From Microbacterium sp. GCS4 (GTDB taxonomy: Bacteria; Actinomycetota; Actinomycetes; Actinomycetales; Microbacteriaceae), in NCBI RefSeq assembly GCF_001262495.1, contig NZ_LGYE01000002.1, positions 672,368-736,367 of the forward strand: a DNA stretch of 64,000 nucleotides, in the 5' to 3' direction. Below the pieces are notes generated by a model that did not search any database, had not been told where the DNA came from, and worked only from the letters and a program-made list of their open reading frames with translations. The translations under genes were made by a program, and so were the position numbers. Positions 45,401 to 52,521 of the stretch are shown piece after piece. How positions within the stretch are numbered: position 1 is the first letter of the stretch; each line of letters begins with the position of its first letter.

Positions 45401-46219
45401 CGCGTGGTCACGCTCGTCGTCGAGCACGCGGTGCACCGTCCGGAGGAGTCGCTCATGGTCGTGACCGCGAGCCGACGTCACGCCGAGCGCGTGCGCGCCG
45501 CCGTGACCTCCGCGTTCGCCGGACGATCCGATGTCGCCGACTTCGTCGGGCGCGACACGGCCGAGCCCTTCGCGGTGCTGACGCTCGAGGAATCGGTCGC
45601 GGAGAGCCGGGATCGTGTGATCCTCTCCCTCGGCTTCGGCCTCACGAAGCACGGCCGCGTGCTCAGCGACTTCGGCGACCTGTCCACGCCTGACGGCGAG
45701 CGTCTGCTCACGGTCGGGATGACCCGCGCGCGGCGCTCGATGGTGATCGTGTCGTCGATCCGGCCTTCGTCGTTCGACGACGGCCGGCTCGAGTTCGGCG
45801 CCGCCACGCTGATGTCGATCCTCGGCGGCCTCGCCGTCCGCGGTCGGGAGGCCCGGCTCGAGGACCTCGCTGATCCGCTGACCCTCGCTCTCGCGCGGGA
45901 ACTGCGCCGACTCGGAGCAGCGGTCGACGTCGACTACCGGGGACTGCTGCCGCTCGTCGCCCAGCACGCAGGCAAGGCGGTCGTGATCGAGTCCGACCCC
46001 GAGACCCGTGGGGAGTCGCTGCGCGAGACCCTGCGACTGCGCCCGCATGTGCTCCGCCGGCTCGGATGGCACTACGTGCGGGTGCACGCGTTCGACCTCT
46101 ACAGCGACCCCGTGACCGCCGCGATGCGCATCGCCGGGGTTCTGGGCATCTCGCCTACGGCTGTGCGCGCCGAGGACGACACGCAGCCGATCGACATCGT
46201 CGATCCGCGCCATGACTGA
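42500..46219 (+). CDS. DUF4011-type superfamily 1 helicase-like protein with lost ATPase motifs and an MTES_1575-like C-terminus
   Basis: A 1239-residue protein. N-terminal DUF4011-like region (about 50-190: NTELRTVRGIEAVHLAVGVAGWR, FAAPVLLRPLAI), two helicase halves and a C-terminal REase_MTES_1575-like domain (VVIESDP then LRPHVLRRLGWHYVRVHAF, about 1140-1210). By position the Walker A lysine is Gly314 (PGTGGTQT instead of PGTGKSQT), Walker B DE is Asp834-Ala835 (LLVDAAAV), and motif V VQGxE is changed; motif IV arginine (RSYRAGG) and motif VI (MTRARRSMVIVSS) remain. The fold is clear but ATP hydrolysis looks lost. It overlaps a small downstream gene by 8 bases. The longer GTG start at 42494 adds two residues. 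Confidence 0.85.
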   Translation: MWRREGRSADDAATDASVTLGELHDSLSGVDVAHAAEAERTRLRAEAADLGGASPLVTFRDTVESGIDISKAHPGSLPQFITGKSTLLSNLFRDEVGLRTARLAAERITAKNTELRTVRGIEAVHLAVGVAGWRIGGADFAAPVLLRPLAIRRHHSDFELKLQGAFDVNPELVRIAREHFGISIDAEALAALAYDGGIFKPQPVIDSLRTTTRSIDTFTVLPRLVVSTFADVGGAMSRDGSTLDHTVLNALAGHVGDREQVSARRPAPHHTGPDDRAPASDNLLLDADAEQEAVLARIAAGHSLTVATLPGTGGTQTVINAVGELVRSGKRVLVVSARRSTLDGVRHRLAGIGLDSLAVSPASVRRDLVRAIVRNEKATAPKVSDVDDALVRLRTVLRDYRRSLTAPVAGTQATVLDATRHLTRLASLPHPPSTTARLSAETLRRLADDRASAGAALAQAARLGEFRFGPDDSPWYGVTFTSTEAARAAHQLAGRLNSDSVPALLERGYALIAQTHMRPFATIDELGEYLRLLQGIRDSLDRFSPTVFERPLGELIQAHGSRRDAPGMSSATRRRLKRLAKEYVRPGVHVTEMHEALLRIQTQRTHWQRCVDSGVAPEIPLGLGDVYVAWQRVAAELAELDAALGRREPLSTLPVARLVRMLAGLAAKSDVFDNLVERAQLRDRLADLGLEPLLTELSVRHVAEDRVGDELEFAWWQSLLERALQDDRALLGANTAVVDRLERDFRLVDEAHAAMAGPLLAWQLANQWRIAIVDEPQESQHLRRALKQPTTTTAEIVSSAPTLVDVLAPVWISSPYLVPEIPDSVEFDTVLLVDAAAVNLAEAAPAIRRARQVVAFGDPVTQRPTPFHVAVDPGADWEPEVEFDDTSVFERLSELLPVMTLTRSYRAGGEDLVELINDAFYGGEIVSLPWAGSYLGRGSLTVDYVEGGVGAPDPISGAVESPDAEVARVVTLVVEHAVHRPEESLMVVTASRRHAERVRAAVTSAFAGRSDVADFVGRDTAEPFAVLTLEESVAESRDRVILSLGFGLTKHGRVLSDFGDLSTPDGERLLTVGMTRARRSMVIVSSIRPSSFDDGRLEFGAATLMSILGGLAVRGREARLEDLADPLTLALARELRRLGAAVDVDYRGLLPLVAQHAGKAVVIESDPETRGESLRETLRLRPHVLRRLGWHYVRVHAFDLYSDPVTAAMRIAGVLGISPTAVRAEDDTQPIDIVDPRHD

Positions 46220-46427
46220 CGACTCGCATCGACCGGAGCGGCGGACGGAGCCGCGTCAGAAGGTCGAGCGCGTGCGGGGCGCGCGACGTGCGCGGCTCAC
46301 CCCGGTGGTCGGCACCGATACGGCGCCGGAGACAGCAGAACGGCGGGAGCCCCCGGCATCCGGTCCGAAGGGCCCGAAAGGCCCGAACGACGATCGGATG
46401 CTCGGCGACGTCCCGCCGCACTACTGA
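46212..46427 (+). CDS. small basic protein coupled to the helicase-like gene
   Basis: A 71-residue hydrophilic protein (15 Arg/Lys; MTDDSHRPERRTEPRQKVE onwards) with a Pro/Gly-rich centre and the end NDDRMLGDVPPHY. No domain is recognised. It overlaps the preceding stop by 8 bases, so it is probably co-translated. Its ending (xxDVPPHx) is a pattern seen on many small Microbacteriaceae proteins; this is memory, not a search result. Confidence 0.65.
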   Translation: MTDDSHRPERRTEPRQKVERVRGARRARLTPVVGTDTAPETAERREPPASGPKGPKGPNDDRMLGDVPPHY

Positions 46428-46449
46428 CGGATCCGCTCCGCGTCTGTCC

Positions 46450-46875
46450 TCAGTCGCGGGCGGCGTTGCGCGCGAGCAGATCGCGGATCTCGACGAGCAG
46501 CTCGGCCTCGGTCGCGGCGGCGGGCTCCTCCTGCGGCTCCTCGGCCGGGGTTCCCTTGCGTGCTTCGACATGCTTCTTGAAGGTGTTCATCGGCAGGACG
46601 AACACGAAGTACACGACCGCGGCGACCGCGAGGAAGCTGATGACCGCCGAGATGAGGTCCCCGAGAGGGAACACGACCTCGTTGCCGTAGATGTTCGTGA
46701 CCTTCGGCCCGAACTGCCCGGTGGCGTCGGCCTCGAAGAACAGTGCGACGAGCGGGTTGATGATGCTGTTCACGATCGCGGTCACGATCGCGGTGAACGC
46801 GGTGCCGATGACGACGGCCACGGCCAGGTCGATGACGTTCCCGCGGAGTAGGAAGTCCTTGAAGCCCTTGAGCAT
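46450..46875 (-). CDS. mscL: large-conductance mechanosensitive channel
   Basis: A 141-residue channel that opens under membrane tension to release solutes in osmotic downshock. TM1 (about residues 14-45, DLAVAVVIGTAFTAIVTAIV) and TM2 (about 75-100) with the periplasmic loop between are in place; the cytoplasmic C-terminal helix is KGTPAEEPQEEPAAATEAELLV. Start has GGAGAA 6 bases upstream. The gene is followed by fmdB-type and folate genes on the same strand. Confidence 0.95.
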   Translation of the reverse strand: MLKGFKDFLLRGNVIDLAVAVVIGTAFTAIVTAIVNSIINPLVALFFEADATGQFGPKVTNIYGNEVVFPLGDLISAVISFLAVAAVVYFVFVLPMNTFKKHVEARKGTPAEEPQEEPAAATEAELLVEIRDLLARNAARD

Positions 46876-46918
46876 GAGATTCTCCGTTCGGTCAGTGAGA
46901 TCGGGGGATGGTCGGGGG

Positions 46919-47230
46919 TCAGGAGGACGAGGATGCTGCGGCCGGGGCCGCAGGAGCGCTGGACGACGAGCTCGACGACGCGCCGGAGGAGGACGAGCCA
47001 GACGAGGACGAGCCAGACGGCGACGAGCTCGACTCCTTCTTCGCGCCGGACCCGCCGCGCGAATCGGTGCGGTAGAAACCGGAGCCGTTGAAGGTCACGC
47101 CGATCGATCCGTACTGCTTGCGCAACTCGCCCCCGCACTCGGGGCAGACGGTGAGCGCGTCGTCGGAGAAGCTCTGGACGGCGTCGAAGGCATGACCGCA
47201 CGAGCGGCAGGCGTAGGCGTAGGTGGGCAT
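46919..47230 (-). CDS. FmdB-family zinc ribbon protein with serine-rich tail
   Basis: A 103-residue protein. Residues 1-45 form an FmdB/CxxC_CxxC_SSSS zinc ribbon (YACRSCGHAFD and VCPECGGELR), then GVTFNGSGFYRTDSR and a 45-residue low-complexity Ser/Ala/Gly/Pro tail. Putative regulatory or stress protein; the function is unknown. Ribosome site GAGGA. Third gene of the fcl-fmdB-mscL run on the minus strand. Confidence 0.9.
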   Translation of the reverse strand: MPTYAYACRSCGHAFDAVQSFSDDALTVCPECGGELRKQYGSIGVTFNGSGFYRTDSRGGSGAKKESSSSPSGSSSSGSSSSGASSSSSSSAPAAPAAASSSS

Positions 47231-47245
47231 GGGTCCTCGGGGGTG

Positions 47246-47842
47246 TCAGCGTCGCTCGGGCGACAGGAGAAGGGTGCGGGTGGGGGTGACGACTCCCGTG
47301 ACAGGCTGGTCGTGCACCTCTCTCGGCAGGGAGTCGAGCACCTCGGAATCATAGATGACCGCGTAGACGGGCGGGCACTTCTCCATGGATCCGATGGTCT
47401 TGTCGAAGTATCCGCGACCCCAGCCCATGCGCATGCCGGTGCGGTCGACGGCCGCCGCCGGGATGATCATGAGGTCCACGTCGTTGACGGCGATCGGTCC
47501 GAGGAGCTCTCCGGTGGGCTCGGGGAGGCCGTACATGCCCTCGGTGATCTCGTCGTCGTCGGTCGCGACGGCCCAGTCCAGCAGGCCGTCGGCCCGGGTG
47601 ACCGGGAGCAGGACGCGTATTCCGCGCCGCACCGCGGCCAGGACGAAGTCGCGGGTTCCCGGCTCTGTCGTGGTGGACAGGAAACAGGAGATCGACTCCG
47701 CGCCGAGCTGGGCGACCAGCTCGTCCAGGCGCAACGCGATCGCGGAGGCGGCGCTCTCGCGCTGCGCATCGCTCAGCAGTTGACGCCGCTCGCGAAGCTC
47801 GGCGCGCAGCGCACGCTTCTCGTGCTCGACGTCGTTCGACAT
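47246..47842 (-). CDS. 5-formyltetrahydrofolate cyclo-ligase
   Basis: A 198-residue enzyme that turns 5-formyl-THF into 5,10-methenyl-THF with ATP. The ATP/folate site GMRMGWGRGYFDK (about residue 142) and the N-terminal RAELRERRQLLSD segment are typical. The ATG at 47842 has a TAGACT -10 seven bases upstream, and a CGGAGG immediately before. It is divergent from galU and precedes fmdB by 15 bases on the same strand. Confidence 0.94.
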   Translation of the reverse strand: MSNDVEHEKRALRAELRERRQLLSDAQRESAASAIALRLDELVAQLGAESISCFLSTTTEPGTRDFVLAAVRRGIRVLLPVTRADGLLDWAVATDDDEITEGMYGLPEPTGELLGPIAVNDVDLMIIPAAAVDRTGMRMGWGRGYFDKTIGSMEKCPPVYAVIYDSEVLDSLPREVHDQPVTGVVTPTRTLLLSPERR

Positions 47843-47870
47843 GCCTCCGAGTCTACGGCGGCGGCCCCGG

Positions 47871-47882
47871 TAGGCTGTGGAG
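47871..47882 (+). promoter_or_regulatory. leaderless promoter of galU
   Basis: TAGGCT (47871-47876) followed by six bases and ATG 47883. It supports the shorter GalU start over the GTG at 47877, which would be inside the -10 to start interval. Confidence 0.7.
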
Positions 47883-48770
47883 ATGGGCCACCACAAGATC
47901 AAAGCCGTCATCCCCGCCGCAGGACTGGGCACGCGATTCCTGCCAGCGACGAAGGCGATGCCGAAGGAGATGCTGCCCGTCGTCGACAAGCCGGCGATCC
48001 AGTACGTGGTCGAGGAGGCCGCGAACGCCGGGATCGAGGACATCCTTGTGATCATCGGCCGCAACAAGAACGCGATCTCCAACCACTTCGACTCCGTGCC
48101 GGAGCTCGAGGTGAAGCTCATGGAGAAGGGTGACACCGGTCGCCTCGAGCGTGTCATGAAGTCGAGCGACCTCGCCGACATCCACTTCGTCCGCCAGGGC
48201 GAGCCCAAGGGACTCGGCCACGCCGTGCTGCGCGCGCGCACCCACGTCGGCGACAGTTCCTTCGCGGTCCTCCTCGGCGACGATCTCATGGACGAGCGCG
48301 ACCCGCTGCTGACCGAGATGATCGCCGAACACGAACGCACCGGCGCCGCCGTGATCGCCCTCATGGAGGTGGATCCGTCCAGCATCCACATGTACGGCGC
48401 CGCCGCCGTCGAGGACATCGAAGGATCGGATGCCGTGCGCATCACCGGTCTTGTCGAGAAGCCGGCGCAGGAGGACGCGCCCTCGAACCTCGCGATCATC
48501 GGACGCTACGTGCTGCCCGCTTCCGTGTTCGACGTCCTCGAGCGCACCGAGCCGGGCAAGGGCGGCGAGATCCAGCTGACCGATGCGCTGCAGGTCCTCG
48601 CGACCGACCCCGACGGGCCGGGCGTCGTCGGGGTGGTCTTCCGCGGGCGTCGCTACGACACGGGTGACCGCGTCGACTACATCAAGGCGATCGTCCAGCT
48701 CGCCGCCGACCGCGAGGATCTCGGCCCCGAGCTGCGTCCCTGGCTCAAGGAGTTCGCGGAACGCCTCTAG
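47883..48770 (+). CDS. galU: UTP-glucose-1-phosphate uridylyltransferase
   Basis: A 295-residue nucleotidyltransferase that makes UDP-glucose for cell-envelope sugars. The N-terminal signature PAAGLGTRFLPATKAMPKEM (residues 10-29) binds UTP and metal; FAVLLGDDLMDER and EKPAQEDAPSNLAIIGRYVL are substrate segments. The start at 47883 matches the leaderless pattern. Downstream is rimJ at 26 bases and the GlpR-like gene. In many actinobacteria a MoeA-like glp gene lies between galU and rimJ; none is here. Confidence 0.97.
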   Translation: MGHHKIKAVIPAAGLGTRFLPATKAMPKEMLPVVDKPAIQYVVEEAANAGIEDILVIIGRNKNAISNHFDSVPELEVKLMEKGDTGRLERVMKSSDLADIHFVRQGEPKGLGHAVLRARTHVGDSSFAVLLGDDLMDERDPLLTEMIAEHERTGAAVIALMEVDPSSIHMYGAAAVEDIEGSDAVRITGLVEKPAQEDAPSNLAIIGRYVLPASVFDVLERTEPGKGGEIQLTDALQVLATDPDGPGVVGVVFRGRRYDTGDRVDYIKAIVQLAADREDLGPELRPWLKEFAERL

Positions 48771-48796
48771 GCGCTGCGCGGCGTCGGGACGCGGGA

Positions 48797-49426
48797 ATGG
48801 AACAGGCCACGGGGATGCGGCACGGCGCGATCGAACTGCGTCTGGTGCGCTCGCGCGACGCGCGCGCGTTGCAGCACGAGCTGCTGTCGAACCGTGCCTG
48901 GCTGCAGCCGTGGGAGGCGACGGTGCCGTACGGCTCGGTGTCGTTCGACATGCGCCTGAGCATCCGACGTCTCCTGCAGCAGTACCGCGACGGCGCCGGA
49001 TACCCGTTCGTCATGGAGTACGACGGCGAGATCGCCGGCCAGCTCAACGTGTGGGGCGTCGCGCGAGGGTCGCTGTGCTCGGCGACGATCGGCTACTGGG
49101 TGAGCGAGCGCTTCGCCGGACGCGGCATCACGCCGACCGCGGTGGCGCTCGCGACCGACGCGTGCTTCACGGAGTACGGACTGCACCGCATGGAGATCTG
49201 CATCCGCCCCGAGAACGCTGCGAGCCTGCGCGTGGTGCAGAAGCTCGGTTTCCGGTACGAGGGTCTCCGTCGGCGCTACATCCACATCGACGGGGACTGG
49301 CGAGACCACTATGCCTTCGCGTTGACGAGGGAGGATGTGCCCCAGGGGGTGCTCGCGCGGTGGCTGGGCGGAGAGGCTCCGCTGCACGCCGCGGACATCC
49401 CGCCCTCGGACCGTCTGACCATCTGA
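48797..49426 (+). CDS. rimJ: GNAT N-acetyltransferase (RimJ/RimL type)
   Basis: A 209-residue acetyltransferase, probably modifying the N-terminus of a ribosomal protein or another substrate. The acetyl-CoA binding loop is in GYWVSERFAGRGITPTA (about residue 100, Q/RxxGxG/A-like) and the C-terminal ENAASLRVVQKLGFRYEGLRR is typical of the RimJ group. The gene is between galU and the GlpR-like gene, which matches a conserved actinobacterial gene order. Confidence 0.9.
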   Translation: MEQATGMRHGAIELRLVRSRDARALQHELLSNRAWLQPWEATVPYGSVSFDMRLSIRRLLQQYRDGAGYPFVMEYDGEIAGQLNVWGVARGSLCSATIGYWVSERFAGRGITPTAVALATDACFTEYGLHRMEICIRPENAASLRVVQKLGFRYEGLRRRYIHIDGDWRDHYAFALTREDVPQGVLARWLGGEAPLHAADIPPSDRLTI

Positions 49427-49496
49427 GGCGAACCCGCCCGCGACACGCGCCCCGACTGCACGGGCGGACGAACCCGACTCCCGTACCGTTGTCGAC

Positions 49497-50363
49497 ATGG
49501 ACGGGCCGGTGCTGAGCGGGGGAGTGATCGTTCTCGTCGCCGTGCTCCTGTGGCTGCTCTATCTGCTGCCGTCGTGGCGCGGACGCTTCCAGTACGACGC
49601 CGCCGAACGCAACGCCGTGCGGCTCAACCAGGCGCTGCGTGTGCTCGCCGAGACGAGCGAGACCCCCGATGAGGTGCGCCTCGAGCTCAACGCCCGCACC
49701 GCACTCGCGCAGCAGAAGCTCGCGAAGCGGCTGCAGTCCGAGAAGGAGGCGGCGGAGCTCGTCGCGCTCCGGCAGCAGCTCGCTGCCGCGAAGGCCGACC
49801 CCGTGGTCCGTCAGGCGCGGGCGCGTCGGCGCGTGCGGGTGGCCGCCACGACCCTGCTTCTGGCCGGACTCGCCGTCACGGGTCTGGGCGTCTGGCAGCT
49901 CGTCGTCGCACAGACTCAGATCCTCGTGTGGCTGGGCGGCGTGACGGTCGTCGTCGCCGCTCTTCTGCTCCAGCGGATGGCTTCGGTCGCGGGACGCGCC
50001 GTGCGCCGGACAGTGGTGAGCGAGCCGCGCGTCGAGGAGCGCGTGTCGCCGCCCCTGCACGACCAGGGACCCGCGACGTGGACGCCGCGTCGGCTTCCCG
50101 AACCCCTCGTGTCGGTCGCCGGCTCCCGTGCGCAGGTCGCTCGTGCCGAGATCGACGCGCAGGAGGAGATGCGCAAGGCCGCTCGTCTCGCCGAGCTGCG
50201 GGAGAGGGCGGAGCGGATGGCTCCGGCCGCCCCGGTGCGCATTCCCGCTCCGGCGGCGAAGGAGCCCGCAGCATCCTCGCCCTACGCGGCGATGGGATTC
50301 GTCGACGATGCGGAGATCGAGGCGCACGTCCGCGAGATGCTCGCCCGTCGCGCCGCCGGGTGA
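49497..50363 (+). CDS. GlpR/SepX-like membrane protein
   Basis: A 288-residue protein: one N-terminal transmembrane helix (residues 6-24), a soluble helical part to about 108 (AQQKLAKRLQSEKEAAELVA), two adjacent transmembrane helices (about 112-132 and 138-158) and a hydrophilic C-terminus. This layout, together with its place after galU and rimJ, resembles the actinobacterial division protein GlpR (SepX in Streptomyces), a membrane receptor for a gephyrin-like protein. The sequence alone does not prove it. TACCGT lies seven bases before the ATG. Confidence 0.7.
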   Translation: MDGPVLSGGVIVLVAVLLWLLYLLPSWRGRFQYDAAERNAVRLNQALRVLAETSETPDEVRLELNARTALAQQKLAKRLQSEKEAAELVALRQQLAAAKADPVVRQARARRRVRVAATTLLLAGLAVTGLGVWQLVVAQTQILVWLGGVTVVVAALLLQRMASVAGRAVRRTVVSEPRVEERVSPPLHDQGPATWTPRRLPEPLVSVAGSRAQVARAEIDAQEEMRKAARLAELRERAERMAPAAPVRIPAPAAKEPAASSPYAAMGFVDDAEIEAHVREMLARRAAG

Positions 50364-50413
50364 CCTGCGCGGCGCGGACACGTCCCTCGTCGTGATAACG
50401 TTGAGGACATCAA

Positions 50414-50486
50414 GGGCCTATGGCGCAGTTGGTAGCGCGCCTCGTTCGCATCGAGGAGGTCAGGGGTTCGAATCCCCTTAGGTCCA
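50414..50486 (+). tRNA. tRNA-Ala (anticodon CGC)
   Basis: A 73-base cloverleaf: acceptor GGGCCTA/TAGGTCC with the alanine identity pair G3:U70 (50416 and 50483), discriminator A, anticodon stem CCTCG/CGAGG with loop TTCGCAT giving CGC, and T-loop TTCGAAT. No encoded CCA. Followed at once by a strong terminator. Confidence 0.96.
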
Positions 50487-50491
50487 CCGAG

Positions 50492-50529
50492 GAAGAAGCC
50501 CCTCCGAGTTCGCTCGGAGGGGCTTCTTC
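50492..50529. terminator. bidirectional terminator after tRNA-Ala
   Basis: A 17-bp perfect stem (50492-50508 with 50513-50529) with a TTCG tetraloop, between the tRNA and the convergent ThuA gene. The stem contains GAAGAAG/CTTCTTC so pyrimidine tails exist in both directions. Confidence 0.88.
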
Positions 50530-50539
50530 GTGCACAGGC

Positions 50540-51292
50540 TCAGCGCTCGCCGTGGAGGAACCAGTCGGTCGCGTGATAGTCGGCGGTCAACGGCGTGCGC
50601 GCCACCGTGGGGCGCGCCCACTCCACGCCGTTCGCGAGCACGCGGCGCACATCGGGGTGGTGGTAGACGGGGAAGTCCTGGTCGCCGGGCGAGAAGTAGA
50701 ACACGCGCCCGTAGCCGCGCGTGTAGGTGACGCCGGAGCGGAAGACCTCACCGCCCGCGAACGTCGAGAGGAAGATCGTCTCCTCGGGTTCGGGGATGTC
50801 GAAGTGCTCCCCGTACATCTCCTGCGCGGGGATGACGATGGGGTGGGGGACGCCCTGGGCGATGGGGTGCCGGGGCGCGATCGTCCAGACGAGTTCGCGC
50901 TCGCCGTCGCTGCGCCACTTCAGCGCGCAGGACGTGCCCATCAGCCGCTGGAAGATGCGCGAGTAGTGGGCGGAGTGGAGGATGAGGATCCCCATGCCCT
51001 CGAGGACGTGGCGGTGCACCCGGTCGACGACCTCGTCGGACACCTGGTCATGTCCGATGTGTCCCCACCACAGCAGGACGTCGGTGTGCGCCAGGGTCTC
51101 CTCGGACAAGCCGTGCTCGACATCCTGCAGGGTCGCGGTCGTCACGACGACGTCGTCGCCGAGGGTCTCGCGGAGGCCGTCGGCGATGGTCGAGTGGATG
51201 CCGTCCGGGTAGTTCCGCAGCGTGGCTTCGTGACTGGTGGTCTCGTGCAGGTTCTCGTTCCAGACGAGAACCCTGAGTGCGGTGTCAGGCAT
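50540..51292 (-). CDS. ThuA-like (trehalose utilization) protein
   Basis: A 250-residue protein of the ThuA/GATase1-like fold (LRVLVWNENLHET, DVLLWWGHIGHDQV, the nucleophile-elbow position GILILHSAHYS, and AGGEVFRSGVTYTRGYGRVFYFS). ThuA proteins act with sugar-oxidation dehydrogenases; the role is a hydrolase or sugar-binding step that is not settled. It overlaps the end of the Gfo/Idh gene by 8 bases, forming a two-gene unit on the minus strand. Confidence 0.88.
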   Translation of the reverse strand: MPDTALRVLVWNENLHETTSHEATLRNYPDGIHSTIADGLRETLGDDVVVTTATLQDVEHGLSEETLAHTDVLLWWGHIGHDQVSDEVVDRVHRHVLEGMGILILHSAHYSRIFQRLMGTSCALKWRSDGERELVWTIAPRHPIAQGVPHPIVIPAQEMYGEHFDIPEPEETIFLSTFAGGEVFRSGVTYTRGYGRVFYFSPGDQDFPVYHHPDVRRVLANGVEWARPTVARTPLTADYHATDWFLHGER

Positions 51293-52361
51293 GTGCCTGC
51301 TCCTTTCGGTCGTCGAGTGGGGTGGGGACGATGACGGCTTCGAAGAGCCCGGATTCCGCGGAGCGGGTGGCCGCTTCCATGAGGGCGATGCTGCCGACGT
51401 TGTCGCGCCCGTGGTGTCCGGTCGACTCGCCGGTGAGGATGTCGTGGGCGAAAGCGTGCAGGCTCCCCGCGCGGTCGACGAGTCCGGTCGCGGCGAGCGG
51501 CAACGCTCGGCGCTCCGCAGATGCGACGTCGCGTACCTCGACGACGTCTCCTGCACCATCCTCGATGGGGCCGAGCCTGCTGGTGAAGAAGATCTCCCCG
51601 TCGGCACCGTCGATCCGCCATTCTCCGGCCCACCCCGTGGGCTTGCCGCGACTGACCCAGCTGCCGCGGTACGACACGGTGATGCCGCTGTCGAGCTCGA
51701 TGATCACGGCGGCGGCGGCCTCATCGTCGTACTTGCTGAACGACGGTGCGGAGGACTTCGCGAAGACGGCGCGCGCCTCCTCCCCGGTCACCATCCGGAG
51801 AAGATCGAAATGGTGGATCGCCATGTCGTGCAGCAGCGGATGCGGGAACGCGTAGTGCGGATGCGCGCCTACCGCGAGGTCGTTGTCCCACTGGCGGAAG
51901 TCGATGTCGATGGACACGACCTCGCCGACGGCCCCCCGCGCGAGCAGGTCGCGCGCGGCCCGCGGAGCAGGATAGTACCGGTAGTTCTGGCTGACGTGGA
52001 TCAGCAGCCCGGCGTCATCCGCGGTCGCGACGAGAGCGGCGGCCTCCTCGGCGGTGGCCGCGAACGGCTTCTCGACCAGGACGTGCTTGCCGGCGGCGAG
52101 GGCCTCGCGGGCCAGCGGCGCGTGCGTGACGGCCGGGGTCGTGAGGAGCACCGCATCCGACTCGACCGCGTCCAGAGCCGCTGCGAGCGACGCGAAGCCG
52201 AGGGCGTCGGGGAGGCCGAGCTCCGCGAGCACGGTGCGGCGCGTCTTCTGGTCGGGCTCCACGAGCGCGGCGACCGTGATCAACTCCTCGTTCGGCACCA
52301 CGTTGCGCGCCCAGTTGCCGCCCCATCCGCCGAGTCCGACGTGGATCAATCTCACCGTCAC
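51285..52361 (-). CDS. Gfo/Idh/MocA-family oxidoreductase
   Basis: A 358-residue NAD(P)-dependent sugar-alcohol/inositol type dehydrogenase. N-terminal Rossmann motif LIHVGLGGWGGNWARNVVP, the EKP catalytic signature in GKHVLVEKPFAATAEEA (about residue 95) and the C-terminal domain with HDMAIHHFDLLRMVTG. GTG at 52361 is preferred because AAGGGA lies 6 bases before it; an ATG five codons upstream (52376) overlaps that ribosome site. A TAGGAT -10 lies near 52436-52441 on the minus strand. First gene of the ThuA unit; the substrate is an unknown sugar. Confidence 0.91.
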   Translation of the reverse strand: MTVRLIHVGLGGWGGNWARNVVPNEELITVAALVEPDQKTRRTVLAELGLPDALGFASLAAALDAVESDAVLLTTPAVTHAPLAREALAAGKHVLVEKPFAATAEEAAALVATADDAGLLIHVSQNYRYYPAPRAARDLLARGAVGEVVSIDIDFRQWDNDLAVGAHPHYAFPHPLLHDMAIHHFDLLRMVTGEEARAVFAKSSAPSFSKYDDEAAAAVIIELDSGITVSYRGSWVSRGKPTGWAGEWRIDGADGEIFFTSRLGPIEDGAGDVVEVRDVASAERRALPLAATGLVDRAGSLHAFAHDILTGESTGHHGRDNVGSIALMEAATRSAESGLFEAVIVPTPLDDRKEQAHA

Positions 52362-52521
52362 AGGAGTTCCCTTCATTCGCCAACGATCGCCGTTCGCGGG
52401 GCTCACCCGCGAGCAGACTCCTTCGATCCTATGGTCGAGGGCGTGCTCGTTCGGCTCGTCGGCGGGGTGTCGCCAGGGCCATGGATTCCGTTGAGGGTGA
52501 CGGTACGAGCCCGTTTTCGGC

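Noticed and set aside
42299..46213. 1304-residue minus-strand open frame opposite the helicase-like gene
   Set aside because: It is the antisense shadow of a high-GC gene; composition is Arg/Gly/Asp/Glu-rich with no domain, and the plus-strand protein has clear family motifs.
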